Shown: positions 42,901-51,257, counted from the first letter of the stretch. The stretch is 64,000 nt of DNA from Xenorhabdus doucetiae (GCF_000968195.1 NZ_FO704550.1:2728001-2792000); one strand, 5' to 3'. Notes: a model not told the origin generated them from the sequence alone. Program-made: numbers and translations.

Positions 42901-45900
42901 GATCCATTCTCCGGCCTGCCGCAAGCCCGCATGTACAAAACCGGCGATCTGGGGCGTTGGCGGCTTGACGGCAATATCGAATATCTCGGCCGCAACGATT
43001 TTCAGGTCAAGATCCGTGGCTTTCGTATCGAACTGGGGGAAATCGAGGCGCAATTGCTCCAATGCCGCGGGGTACGCGAAGCCGTGGTACTGGCTTGTGA
43101 AAATGGTTCAGATAAAAACGGTTCAGGGCAAAAGCAACTGGTCGCCTATCTGCTGCCCCAAGCGGGGATGAAACCGGAACCGGCGGAACTTCGCCGGCAG
43201 CTCGCGCTACACCTTGCCGAATATATGCTGCCCGGTGCCTTTGTCACGCTCAACGCCTTCCCGCTGACGCCGAACGGCAAATTCGACCGTCAGGCCTTGC
43301 CCGCACCGGATCAGTCTGCCATTGCAACCCGCGGCTATGAAGCCCCCGTCGGTCACATAGAAATGGCACTCGCCGGGATCTGGCAGGAACTATTGAAAAT
43401 AGAAAAGGTCGGCCGTCATGATCATTTCTTTGAACTCGGCGGCCACTCCCTGCTCGCGGTTCAGCTCACCGCCCGGATACGGCAGAAGCTGGCGCGGGAA
43501 CTCTCCCTGCCGCAACTCTTTGCCCATCCTGTCCTCACGGATCTGGCGGCGGTGCTCACCGACAGCCCAATGATTACACAAACAAGGGTGACGCAAACGC
43601 TAATCCCTGCCGCCGATCGCCGCCAGCCGTTGCCGCTCTCTTTCGCCCAGCAACGCCTGTGGTTCCTCGCCCGGCTCAATCCCGCCGCCAGTCTGGCCTA
43701 CCATATTCCGGCCGTTCTGCACCTCAACGGGCCACTTGACCATTCGGCGTTTACGGCGGCGCTTGATCGCCTCGTCACCCGACATGAAAGCCTGCGCACC
43801 TGTTTTGTGCTGGTGGATGAACAGCCTTACCAGCACATCGACGCCGCAGAGAGCGGGTTTAATTTGACCCGTCAGGATCTGCGCGGATTAGACAACACCG
43901 CCCGCCTGAACCGTATTGATAAACTCGTAGAACGCGAAGCCCAAACCCCGTTCAATTTCGCCCATGAATCACTGATCCGGGGACAATTGCTGCAACTGGC
44001 GGACGAAGAACATGTCTTGATCCTCACCCAACACCATATGATCAGCGACGGCTGGTCGGCAGGAATATTGTTCCGCGAACTGGCGGCACTCTACCGGGCT
44101 GCGCGGGAAGGACATGCTGCTCCGCTGCCACCCCTGCCGATTCAATACGCCGACTATGCCGTCTGGCAACGGGAATGGCTGCGGGGTGAAGTACTCACCA
44201 CGCAACAACATTTCTGGCAACAGCAACTGCAAGGCGCACCGGCACGGCTGGATCTCCCCACCGATCGACCGCGTCCCCCCGAACAACGTTATACCGGCAG
44301 TCACGTGCCCGTCCACCTGAGTGCGGACTTATTGTCCGCACTCAGGGCGCTCGGTCAGCGTCAGGGCACCACGTTATTTATGATCCTGCTGGCCGGCTGG
44401 GGTATTGTACTGTCCCGCCTGAGTGGTCAGGATGATATCGTCATCGGCACCCCCGTCGCTAACCGCCAACACAGTGAACTGGAAGGATTAATTGGCTTTT
44501 TCGCCAATACCCTGCCATTGCGGGTCGAACTGGAAAATAGCAACACGGTAGCGGAACTGCTTGCTCATGTCCGTGAAAAGGCGCTGGCGGCCTATGCGCA
44601 TCAAGACCTGCCGTTTGAACAGTTGGTGGAAACGCTGCAACCTGAACGCAGCCTGAGCTACAGCCCGATCTTTCAGGTTATGCTGGCGCTGAACAATACA
44701 CCCGCCCAGACCTTCGAATTACCTGGTTTATCCGTCTCGTTGATGGAACAGCCACACCACAGTGCGCACTTTGACCTGACACTATCATTAACAGAAACGC
44801 CATTAACAGAAACGCCATTGACAGAAACCTTGAATGGACTTGGTGGTTATCTGGAATATGCTTCCGATCTGTTCGAGCGTGCGACCGTTGAACGCATGGT
44901 CGGTTATCTCATCCACGTGCTGACCGCCATGACGGCCGATGAAACACAGACCATTGCCCACCTGTCGATATTATCCGCGGCAGAGCGCCAGCAGTTACTG
45001 GTTGATTTCAATACGCCCCGGATTGATTTCCCGCAACCTGCGCTGACTAATCCATTATTTATTCATCAACTGTTCGAAGCACAAGTCCAGCGCACACCGG
45101 ACGTAACCGCCGTGGTCTTTGAAGGTCAATCGCTGAGCTATCGCGAACTGAACTGCCGTGCTAATCAACTGGCACACAGCCTGATTGCCTTTGGCGTGCA
45201 TCCGGATGATCGCGTGGCGATTTATGTTGAACGGAGTCTGGACATGATCATCGGCCTGTTCGGGATCTTAAAAGCCGGTGCCGGTTATGTCCCGCTCGAT
45301 CCCGAATACCCCATCGAACGGTTAGCCTATCAATTATCGGACAGCAAACCGGTCATCTTGCTGATCCAAAAGCGATTACAGCAACGTTTGCCCATCGATT
45401 TGCCGCTGCAAGGTATCTCCGTCTGGCCGCTGGACGATGTAACGCACCAAGCCAGTCTGGCAAAACAGCCGCAACATAACCCCGACAGCCAGCAAATAGG
45501 GTTACAGCCCCATCATCTGGCCTATATCATCTACACGTCCGGCTCCACAGGACACCCAAAAGGAGTGATGCTGGAGCACCACAATGTCGTGAGCCTGATC
45601 CAGGCCCACTGTCAGATCAGTCATCCCCAATTGGGCGATCGTATTCTGCAATTTGTGACCGTGGCGTTTGATATTTCGGTATCGGATATTTTCCCCACGC
45701 TGGCATCGGGCGCGACACTGGTTCTGCGGCCGTCCGATATCAAAATACCGGATAGCACGTTTGTCGATTTCTTGCGTGAACAAAAAGTCACTATCATCAA
45801 TATTCCGACCGCCTTTTGGCACCATTGGGTACAGGAACTCGTCGCCGGACGTGGCGGTTTCAGCCCTTATCTGCACACAGTGATTGTCGGTGGCGATAAA

Positions 45901-48618
45901 GTGGAATACCGCTATTTGATGGACTGGCTATCGTGCCCGCAGACGCAATCCTGCCGCTGGTTCAACGCCTATGGTCCCACCGAAGTGACCGTCACCGCCA
46001 CGACCCTGCGGATAGATAACAAACCAGCGCCAACGATTATCGACAACATTCCCATTGGTCGCCCGTTATCCAATACCCGCATCTATATTTTGGATACCTT
46101 CGGTCAGCCCGTGCCTATCGGCGTGAGTGGTGAAATCCATATCGGAGGGATGGGGGTCGCCCGTGGTTATTCGAACCAACCGGAACTGACGGCAAAGAGA
46201 TTTATCGCCGATCCCTTCAGCGACCGCGCCAACGCTCGTATGTATAAAACCGGTGACTTGGGGCGCTGGCGGCCTGACGGCAATATCGAGTACCTTGGCC
46301 GCAATGATTTTCAGGTCAAGATACGCGGCTTCCGTATCGAATTGGGAGAAATTGAAGCCAGATTGGGACAATGCCACGGCGTGCGTGAAGCCATTGTGCT
46401 TGCCCGCGAAGAGATCTTGGGTGAAAAACGTCTGGTTGCCTATCTGCTCGCTGAACCCAATGTGAAACTGGTGCCCTCGGCACTCCGCAAGCAACTTGCG
46501 CAACATCTTGCTGATTTTATGCTGCCCAGCGCCTTTGTGATCCTTGATGCTTTCCCGCTGGCACCCAATGGCAAGCTCGACCGTAAAGCCCTGCCGATGC
46601 CGGATCAGTCGGCGATCGTGACCCGCGCTTATGCCGCACCCACCGGCGCGATGGAAATCGCACTAGCCGAAATTTGGCAAGCCCTATTAGGGCTGGAAAA
46701 GGTCAGCCGCCATGACCATTTCTTTGAGCTGGGCGGTCACTCGCTGATGGTCGTCAATCTGATCGAACGGCTGCGTAATCAGGGTTATGGCCTTGATATC
46801 CGTACCGTGTTTTCCGCTCCCGTGCTGGCCGAGATGGCGAAAACCATGTGGTCAGTTCAGGACACGACTCCATTCACTGTGCCACCCAATCTTATCCCGG
46901 AGGGTTGCATTGCCATCACGCCTGACATGTTGCCGTTAGTGTCCTTAACACAACACGAGATTGATACCCTCGCCGCAACAATCTCCGGCGGTGCGGCCAA
47001 TATCCAAGATATTTATCCCCTCGCGCCATTACAGGAAGGCATGCTGTTTCACCACCTGCTGCAAACAGAGGGAGATATTTATCTGTTACACATCATGCTG
47101 GCTTTCGATACCCGTAAGCGTCTTGATGATTTTCTGGCGGCGTTGCAACAACTGATTGACCGACATGATATTTTGCGCACCGCCATCTGTTGGCAGGGAT
47201 TAACACAACCGGTACAAGTTGTCTGCCGTCAGGCGTCTTTGCGCATCGATACGTTTATGCCGGGCAGCGACAAAGACGTTCTGTCTCAATTACGGGCGCA
47301 TACTGATCCCTGCCAGCGCCGCCTTGATGTGAGTCAGGCACCGCTGTTATCCGCCGATATCGCCCATGATCCGCAGCGGGGAGAATGGTTATTGGCCCTG
47401 CGCTGCCACCATATGCTCAATGACCATATGTCGCTGGACGCTATCATGGCGGAAATTAATCAGCGATTGTACTCCTGTACCGAACACCTCTCTCCGGCAC
47501 CTCTTCCGGCACTTCACTCGGTACTGCCTTACCGTCAGTTTATCGCCCAATCCCTGAGGGTGCCCATGTCAGCCCATAAAGCCTATTTCCGTAAGATCCT
47601 CGCCGATGTGGATACACCGACCGCGCCTTTCGGCATACTGGACATCAACCGTGGAGATCAACCTGTCACGGAAGTCGCACAGCCTCTGAGTGCGGCCTTG
47701 TCCAGCGCGATCCGCACGCAGGCACGCCGTCAGGGAGTCAGCCCCGGTGTGCTGTTCCATGTTGCGTGGGCACTGGTGTTGGCAAAAGCCAGTGCAAGGG
47801 ATGATGTGGTCTTCGGCACCGTCTTATTGGGACGTATGCAGGGCGGCATGAGTCTCGATAAGATTTTGGGGCTGTTTATCAATACCCTGCCGGTCAGGAT
47901 ACGGCTGACGGGGAACAGCGTACAGGAAACGGTACAAGCGGCCTACCGCAGTTTGACCCGGCTACTGGAACATGAGCAGGCACCACTGGCATTGGCCCAA
48001 CGCTGTAGCGGTGTGACACCGCCCCTGCCACTCTTCAACGCCCTGCTCAACTATCGCCATAGCCGGCGGGATTCAACCCGCAATACATGGGAAGGCATAC
48101 GTCTGCTCACAGCACAGGAGAGAACTCACTATTCCCTCTACTTGGCCGTGGATGATAGGGGCAGAGGCTTCCGATTGGCAGCCCAAGCCGTGACCGGTAT
48201 TGATCCCGCCCGTTTGAACAGCGATATGATCAACGCCCTGACGGCACTGGTTGACGCATTGAACACCGCCTCCCAACAGCCGATCGAAAACCTCGCCGTT
48301 CGGCCTGCTGCCGGACACCCGGCACCCCCTGTCTCGGCCCCGCCTGTTGCGACAACACATGCTGCGACACACGGCGATGAAGTTCCCATCGGTGAGGTGG
48401 AAATTGCGCTGGCCAAGATCTGGCAGGCGTTGCTGAAAATTGAACGGGTCGCCCGCCATGATAATTTTTTCACGCTGGGCGGTCATTCACTGGTCGCGAT
48501 ACAACTGCTGTCCCGGATGTATGCGCAAGGTATGCAGGTTCCGCTGGCGGCTTTGTTCTCTCACCCAACCTTGTGTGAATTGGCGTTGGTTGTGGGGGAC
48601 ATGAATAACGACGGTTGA
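36994..48618 (+). CDS. Orphan NRPS, C-A-T-C-A-T-C-A-T-C-T, no thioesterase
   Basis: A 3874-residue peptide synthetase. C1 has HHLIMDG (132-138) and an N-terminus that could acylate residue 1. A1 has YTSGSTGQPKG (from 644) and T1 Ser 1030. C2 has HHLISDH (1259-1265). A2 has YTSGSTGLPKG (from 1743) and T2 Ser 2152. C3 has HHMISDG (2347-2353). A3 has YTSGSTGHPKG (from 2847) and T3 Ser 3250. C4 has HHMLNDH (3472-3478) and T4 Ser 3832. Specificity residues read by eye are A1 DGWLIGAVCK (Phe-like at best), A2 DLYNNALTYK (near the Ala code DLFNNALTYK) and A3 DISNIGAVTK (unassigned). The last module has no A domain and there is no TE. The start at ATG 36994 is 7 bases from AGGGGA; ATG 36988 is too close. 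No tailoring, MbtH or export genes are adjacent. The product is unknown. Confidence 0.95.
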   Translation: MTHPLSSPQQVIWLDQVIHVGSPKYNIGLFICIHGELNEDAFVTAFEAMVSRCDTLRLQLINTHALPRQQVDDTLPVSVTLRDFSSHPDAETQARQHIDTEFMRPFNLNGELWRSEILRVSKTRRYWQFCCHHLIMDGMSLFMLLDEVIDTYNYLVKNDLTKSDLIKNNLIENYPIKQETLNKAALSYLDFVEDDRAYLISHRHSHDVQFWQERYKNLPQPLLPPANTPKTANSAQAKPLFWQIDKTLYQRIETTVTRQGLSILHFMYAVLAGYFTRITEVDEIVIGIPVHNRKNARHKSTMGMFASVIPIGVTLSPEDTFLDVMHKAAAELRRCYKHQRLPIAEITRQTQIQQKTGRTQLFDITLSLEPFTANLHMAGEETSIESFDLYHGVPYPLSVIIKQYTDTACLKDNNPPVTIEFNFSTDTLSTTEAMTLQSRLAVLLDAAVTAPDTPIAHLPILPEAERQQVLLDFNATQVDFSQHTLIHQLFEKQVQQHPDTLAVIFDDQSLSYDQLNRRANRLAHHLIELGVRLDDRVAMCVERSLDLVVGFLGILKAGGAYVPFDPTYPAERLAYMFNDSASMALITQAAMVDMLGNNLPIHHSPVPIIVLDAQQCPALAARPEENPDPHALGLTSHHLAYVIYTSGSTGQPKGVMVEHRGLCNLITTQQDRLSLTPDSRVLQFVSNSFDGYIWECCMALLAGSRLYLAKRANILPGAALSHYLKTRAITHTLLSPTALTAMDSIPDTLQTLIVGSEACPSTLVKRWAQGRQMFNAYGPTEITVCATLYSCDRQEKNAPPIGRPIANSQIYLLDAHAQPVPIGVKGEIYIGGVGVARGYLNRPELTAERFLPDPFSSVAGARMYKTGDLARWRPDGNIEYLGRNDFQIKLRGFRIELGEIEAQLTQCHGVREAVVVAREDSADQKRLVAYLLAEPDAELAPAELRRQLTQHLAEYMIPSAFVTLDTFPRTPNGKLDRQALPEPDQAAIATRGYQAPVNETETVLAGIWQTLLGLENIGRHDHFFELGGHSLMAVSLSERLHSLGWLLDIHTVFTTPVLSEMAKAMRTVQDNMATSAVPPNLIPDGCTAITPDMLTLLSLSQPEIDAIAAATPDGAANIQDIYPLAPLQEGILFHYLLQTQGDTYLLRSLFAFDTRKRLDAFLAALQQVIDRHDILRTAVCWQGLAKPVQVVWRRATLRINAFIPDNKDSKDSEQDVPAQLLAHTDPRHRRLDISQAPLFSADIAHDPQQDEWLLALCFHHLISDHITLELIMAEINELLYRHFQNKRAENLDNGKLPAALPYRNWPYRNFVAQSLRMKDSGHEAYFREVLADIHEPTAPFGILDTLNGDRQIIEATQSLDPALAKAIRLQARRQGVSSSVLFHVAWAQVLAQTSGRDDVVFGTVLLGRMQGNINLNRILGLFINTLPVRIRLAGSAQATVQAAYRSLMGLLEHEQAPLALAQRCSGVAPSLPLFSALLNYRHSQPGAIHIAWEGVRLLAVQERTHYPFTLSVDDLGEGFSLVAQTVSGIDPTRLIAYMTTALTGLVNALDTEPDKPILHIPILPATERRQLLIDFNATQTDFPQEALIHQLFEAQVQRTPDAIAVAFNNQLLSYDQLNRHANRLAHHLIGLGVRPDDRVAICVERSPAMVVGLLAILKAGGAYVPLDPAYPAERLAYMLEDAAPRILLTQTTLADRLACPVPTVLLDTVLLDNPVLPLDNMPSENPAPQAQGLTSRHLAYVIYTSGSTGLPKGVAIEHRNTVNFLTWARQTFRFEELAHTLFATSLNFDLAVYECFAPLISGGTVHLVPDALALVTQPATPKPAVSLINTVPSAIAHLLDTNAIPETAIPATAIPATAIPATTRTINLAGEALKSHLVEQLFTRTAVQDVCNLYGPSETTTYSTWVRMHRTTGFAAHIGRPIANTQIYILDANGQPVPLGVTGEIHIAGAGVARGYLNRPELTAERFLPDPFSGLPQARMYKTGDLGRWRLDGNIEYLGRNDFQVKIRGFRIELGEIEAQLLQCRGVREAVVLACENGSDKNGSGQKQLVAYLLPQAGMKPEPAELRRQLALHLAEYMLPGAFVTLNAFPLTPNGKFDRQALPAPDQSAIATRGYEAPVGHIEMALAGIWQELLKIEKVGRHDHFFELGGHSLLAVQLTARIRQKLARELSLPQLFAHPVLTDLAAVLTDSPMITQTRVTQTLIPAADRRQPLPLSFAQQRLWFLARLNPAASLAYHIPAVLHLNGPLDHSAFTAALDRLVTRHESLRTCFVLVDEQPYQHIDAAESGFNLTRQDLRGLDNTARLNRIDKLVEREAQTPFNFAHESLIRGQLLQLADEEHVLILTQHHMISDGWSAGILFRELAALYRAAREGHAAPLPPLPIQYADYAVWQREWLRGEVLTTQQHFWQQQLQGAPARLDLPTDRPRPPEQRYTGSHVPVHLSADLLSALRALGQRQGTTLFMILLAGWGIVLSRLSGQDDIVIGTPVANRQHSELEGLIGFFANTLPLRVELENSNTVAELLAHVREKALAAYAHQDLPFEQLVETLQPERSLSYSPIFQVMLALNNTPAQTFELPGLSVSLMEQPHHSAHFDLTLSLTETPLTETPLTETLNGLGGYLEYASDLFERATVERMVGYLIHVLTAMTADETQTIAHLSILSAAERQQLLVDFNTPRIDFPQPALTNPLFIHQLFEAQVQRTPDVTAVVFEGQSLSYRELNCRANQLAHSLIAFGVHPDDRVAIYVERSLDMIIGLFGILKAGAGYVPLDPEYPIERLAYQLSDSKPVILLIQKRLQQRLPIDLPLQGISVWPLDDVTHQASLAKQPQHNPDSQQIGLQPHHLAYIIYTSGSTGHPKGVMLEHHNVVSLIQAHCQISHPQLGDRILQFVTVAFDISVSDIFPTLASGATLVLRPSDIKIPDSTFVDFLREQKVTIINIPTAFWHHWVQELVAGRGGFSPYLHTVIVGGDKVEYRYLMDWLSCPQTQSCRWFNAYGPTEVTVTATTLRIDNKPAPTIIDNIPIGRPLSNTRIYILDTFGQPVPIGVSGEIHIGGMGVARGYSNQPELTAKRFIADPFSDRANARMYKTGDLGRWRPDGNIEYLGRNDFQVKIRGFRIELGEIEARLGQCHGVREAIVLAREEILGEKRLVAYLLAEPNVKLVPSALRKQLAQHLADFMLPSAFVILDAFPLAPNGKLDRKALPMPDQSAIVTRAYAAPTGAMEIALAEIWQALLGLEKVSRHDHFFELGGHSLMVVNLIERLRNQGYGLDIRTVFSAPVLAEMAKTMWSVQDTTPFTVPPNLIPEGCIAITPDMLPLVSLTQHEIDTLAATISGGAANIQDIYPLAPLQEGMLFHHLLQTEGDIYLLHIMLAFDTRKRLDDFLAALQQLIDRHDILRTAICWQGLTQPVQVVCRQASLRIDTFMPGSDKDVLSQLRAHTDPCQRRLDVSQAPLLSADIAHDPQRGEWLLALRCHHMLNDHMSLDAIMAEINQRLYSCTEHLSPAPLPALHSVLPYRQFIAQSLRVPMSAHKAYFRKILADVDTPTAPFGILDINRGDQPVTEVAQPLSAALSSAIRTQARRQGVSPGVLFHVAWALVLAKASARDDVVFGTVLLGRMQGGMSLDKILGLFINTLPVRIRLTGNSVQETVQAAYRSLTRLLEHEQAPLALAQRCSGVTPPLPLFNALLNYRHSRRDSTRNTWEGIRLLTAQERTHYSLYLAVDDRGRGFRLAAQAVTGIDPARLNSDMINALTALVDALNTASQQPIENLAVRPAAGHPAPPVSAPPVATTHAATHGDEVPIGEVEIALAKIWQALLKIERVARHDNFFTLGGHSLVAIQLLSRMYAQGMQVPLAALFSHPTLCELALVVGDMNNDG
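37468..37527 (+). repeat. Four degenerate 15-bp units inside the NRPS C1 domain
   Basis: Units at 37468, 37483, 37498 and 37513 encode DLTKS, DLIKN, NLIEN, YPIKQ. They sit in a loop shortly after the HHxxxDG motif and keep the reading frame. Confidence 0.7.
40894..40923 (+). repeat. 15-bp tandem duplication inside the NRPS C2 domain
   Basis: Units 40894-40908 and 40909-40923 encode PYRNW and PYRNF. The equivalent place in C4 has a single PYRQF, so this is a duplication in C2. Confidence 0.75.
42103..42132 (+). repeat. 15-bp tandem duplication inside the NRPS A2 domain
   Basis: Units 42103-42117 and 42118-42132 encode VLLDT and VLLDN, just before the linker to the A3 core motif. Confidence 0.7.
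42520..42579 (+). repeat. Four 15-bp units inside the NRPS A2 domain
   Basis: Units at 42520, 42535, 42550 and 42565 encode AIPET then AIPAT three times. The middle units are almost identical DNA. They lie in a loop between specificity positions 278 and 299. Confidence 0.85.
44788..44829 (+). repeat. 15-bp repeat, about 2.8 units, inside the NRPS C3 domain
   Basis: Units at 44788, 44803 and 44818 encode LTETP, LTETP, LTET; the first two are identical DNA. They lie near the C-terminal part of C3. Confidence 0.85.
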
Positions 48619-48632
48619 TATGGTCAGATACG

Positions 48633-48663
48633 GTCTTACTCCTCACATCACGGGGAGTAAGAC
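48633..48663 (+). terminator. Terminator hairpin after the NRPS
   Basis: GTCTTACTCC (48633-48642) pairs with GGAGTAAGAC (48654-48663), 14 bases after the stop, followed by GTTTTC. The following TTTATTGGGTATAG (48673-48686) resembles the end of the intergenic repeat at 27909-28013. Confidence 0.75.
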
Positions 48664-48686
48664 GTTTTCAAGTTTATTGGGTATAG

Positions 48687-48989
48687 AACCGTTGGTTAGA
48701 CTCACATGTAAAATGCCGGCGCTTCCTAATTGCAACGATTTATTCACAGCATATTTCACCTAGGGTAAGAGAATGAAAAGTTTATTTTTGTATAATCAAG
48801 ACATTCGCAAAAATAGGACTGAGTTTCTTTGATACTTCTATCATTTTGGCAAACCATTTAGCAAAACCAAATTGTGTTATTTTCACCCACCAATAGATTA
48901 CATTAAATACAATTTAAGATTAAAAAAACGTTCCATTTCTCACCCTGAAAACGATTCTGGATGAAAAATTAAATTTCTGGATCAAGTAT
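48687..48989. other. AT-rich gap between the NRPS and IS630-1, nothing recognised
   Basis: About 300 bases with no ORF, RNA gene or repeat that can be supported. The high A+T resembles the flanks of the other acquired segments. Confidence 0.5.
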
Positions 48990-48991
48990 TA

Positions 48992-50094
48992 TACCAATCT
49001 AACTTGAAGATGCAGGTTTTAAAATCTGAAAGTTGTCAGTCAGTCTAGTCGTGAGTTCTTTCGCTTTTTCTGGCAAAGTGACATGAAAAAAGTGACGAAG
49101 GGTTTCACGGAATGTCTTCGCATCCGGAAAATAAACATTGTTACGTACTTGCTCATTCATATACTTCCACAATCGCTCTATTGGATTGAGGTTTGGGCTG
49201 TAAGGCGGTAGGTAATGCAGTTCAATATTAAGGACATATGCCACCTCTTTCACCAATTCTGCCCGGTGGTAACCCGCCCCATCCAGAATAATATGAATTT
49301 TTTGCGAAAGTGGGTAAGTTTCTCTAATAGCGCCGAAAAAATACGCGATATTTTCGGCATTGATACTCGGGTATTCACGGATCACGGTGTCTTCAATTCG
49401 TTGTAAATTGAGGGCGCCCAGAAGATTGAGACGGGTACGACTGCCGGTGGTTTCGACCACTTTTACCTGATTTTTCCCCGCTTTCATCCAACCATAGCTG
49501 AGCTTTGTGGACTGCGAAGGATGCACCGCATCAATAAATAGGATAGGTTCATTCTGACCTGCCCGGTCTTTCAGAGACTGGTAGTCATCAATAAATTGTT
49601 GCTGCTTATCCGCATCGAATTTATGAGGAACGCCCTTTGGCTTTTTGTAGCTGAAACCTTGTCGGTGAAGCCATTTCGTCATGCCTCCCACGCTGAAAGA
49701 CACCTGCCAACGAGCTCGTACATAATCCACAATTTGAGCGGTCGTATGCAGCAAATTTGCCGTCAAATAATCAACCAGATCGGCGGTTTGTTTGGCAGAG
49801 AGATGGCTTTCAGAACCGCCATTTTCGGGGGTGAGTTTTTCCTGCGCGATGAAATCTTTTAGGTGACGGCTTACCGTAGTTTCATGAATACGTAAGGCCT
49901 GAGCAATCATCTGAGCTGTCCAGCCCTCTGACGCCAAAAGCACGGCCTTGATGCGATCACAGACTCGACTATCACGAGTGGTATCATGCATCAATTCGAG
50001 GGCACGTTTTTGTTCTGGTGTCAGATGAATTTTCATGATTGCAAGCATGATCGGGTTTGGATAAGAAATCAAGCATCTTCAATGGCGATTGGTA
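48992..50094 (-). mobile_element. Complete IS630-family insertion sequence (IS630-1)
   Basis: A 1103-bp element bounded by imperfect 22-bp terminal inverted repeats: 48992-49013 and 50073-50094 both read TACCAATC, four variable bases, then TTGAAGATGC (inward). It is flanked by TA on both sides (48990-48991 and 50095-50096), the target duplication expected of IS630/Tc1-mariner elements. One transposase gene fills it. Confidence 0.9.
48999..50036 (-). CDS. IS630-family transposase, apparently intact
   Basis: A 345-residue DDE transposase. An N-terminal HTH (AQALRIHETTVSRHLKDF) is followed by a catalytic core with Asp in FIDAVHP, Asp in ILDGAGYH and Glu in NPIERLWK. The start at ATG 50034-50036 (MKIHLTPEQ) is preferred over a TTG start at 50072 that would lie next to the terminal repeat. 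The TAG stop lies inside the left inverted repeat, a compact layout usual for the family. No frameshift or stop is seen, so the element may be active. Confidence 0.92.
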   Translation of the reverse strand: MKIHLTPEQKRALELMHDTTRDSRVCDRIKAVLLASEGWTAQMIAQALRIHETTVSRHLKDFIAQEKLTPENGGSESHLSAKQTADLVDYLTANLLHTTAQIVDYVRARWQVSFSVGGMTKWLHRQGFSYKKPKGVPHKFDADKQQQFIDDYQSLKDRAGQNEPILFIDAVHPSQSTKLSYGWMKAGKNQVKVVETTGSRTRLNLLGALNLQRIEDTVIREYPSINAENIAYFFGAIRETYPLSQKIHIILDGAGYHRAELVKEVAYVLNIELHYLPPYSPNLNPIERLWKYMNEQVRNNVYFPDAKTFRETLRHFFHVTLPEKAKELTTRLTDNFQILKPASSS

Positions 50095-50253
50095 TAATTG
50101 TCGGATTTTCTAATGTGGATGATATATGTTCATTCACTCGGTTGCCCTAATCACCATTTTGTTGATGTTTTATTTATTTTAAGTTAATCAGATAAACTAT
50201 CTGCATTACTGTTACAATCGATAACACGATAACCTGATTTTCTGCCTGTCCTT

Positions 50254-51257
50254 ATGAAATCGAAGATAATACTTTCTGAGCCTGAACGAATAACATTGCA
50301 ACAACTCGCTTTGAATCATCCCCACCGGGATATCCGTACGCGAGGAACGGGTTTGCTCATGCTTGCCAGAGGGAGCAAGCCGTCCCAGATCACCGCTGAA
50401 ATAGGATGCAGTCTCCGGGTTATCTATAATTGGGTTCACATGTGGCACAATTCAGGGATAGCGGGATTATTAGGCGGTCATGCTGGAGGCCGGTATCTCG
50501 CTATGACGCCTGAAATGATTGCCACTGCGGTCGAAGCTGCCTGTGCAGAGTCCCTAACTCTCGCACGGATAGCCCAGTGCGTTGAGGCAAAGCATGGGCC
50601 CCTGCCTTGTACGCTTGAAACGCTGGCAAATACCCTGAAAAAGCAGGGGCTCACCTATAAACGCACCCGTCTATCGCTTAAAAAAAGCGCAACGAAACGG
50701 AGTTTGCTAACAAATCCGCCTTGCTGAATAAAATTAAGGCTGGAGCACAGTTAGGCCATTACCGTTTGGTCTATTTTGATGAGGCGGGTTTTGCCGCATC
50801 TCCTCCGGTGCAATATGGATGGAGTCCACGGGGTAAGCCCCATGAAACTGAGCCTCAAGAGCATGACAGGCGGTCAGTTCTGGGGGCGTTAAATTACACG
50901 GATAACACGCTGTTTTACCAGACAACGTCAGGCAGTATCACGCGAGATGACGTGATTGATTTTTTAGAGCAGCTCGCCCAACAAGGGGACAACCGCCTGA
51001 CATTTTTAGTGTTGGATAATGCGCGTATCCATCACGGGATTGAAGAAAAAATCAGAAATAGCTGGTTACGAGAACACAACCTGTTTTTATTCTACCTTCC
51101 CGCCTACAGCCCAGAGCTGAATTTGATTGAAATCGTCTGGAAACAAGCCAAATACCATTGGCGACGTTTTATCACTTGGACTCAGGAGACAATGGAGAAT
51201 GAATTAAATACGTTATTGGGCGGTTATGGTAACCAATTTGCAATTAATTTCTCTTGA
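50254..51257 (+). CDS. IS630-family transposase (IS630-2) in two frames joined at an A7 slip site
   Basis: The first frame (50254 to stop 50727) has HTH segments and ends soon after LSLKK. The second (productive from about 50682 to 51257) continues with KRNETEFANKS and carries Asp in VYFDEAGFA, Asp in LVLDNARIHH and Glu in LNLIEIVWK. They join by a -1 shift on seven A residues at 50680-50686. Such A-runs serve as programmed frameshift or slippage sites in many IS630 elements, so it may be functional rather than broken. The 3' end runs 34 bases into a ParB-like gene on the other strand, which it truncates. No matching left terminal repeat was found. Confidence 0.85.

Noticed and set aside
37468..44829. 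Tandem units considered as a CRISPR-type array or VNTR locus
   Set aside because: Short 15-bp in-frame units in coding sequence, no spacers; they are intragenic repeats. No CRISPR array was seen anywhere in the window.
50097..50253. Left terminal inverted repeat of IS630-2
   Set aside because: No sequence here matches the reverse complement of the right end near 51240-51260; the left end could not be defined.
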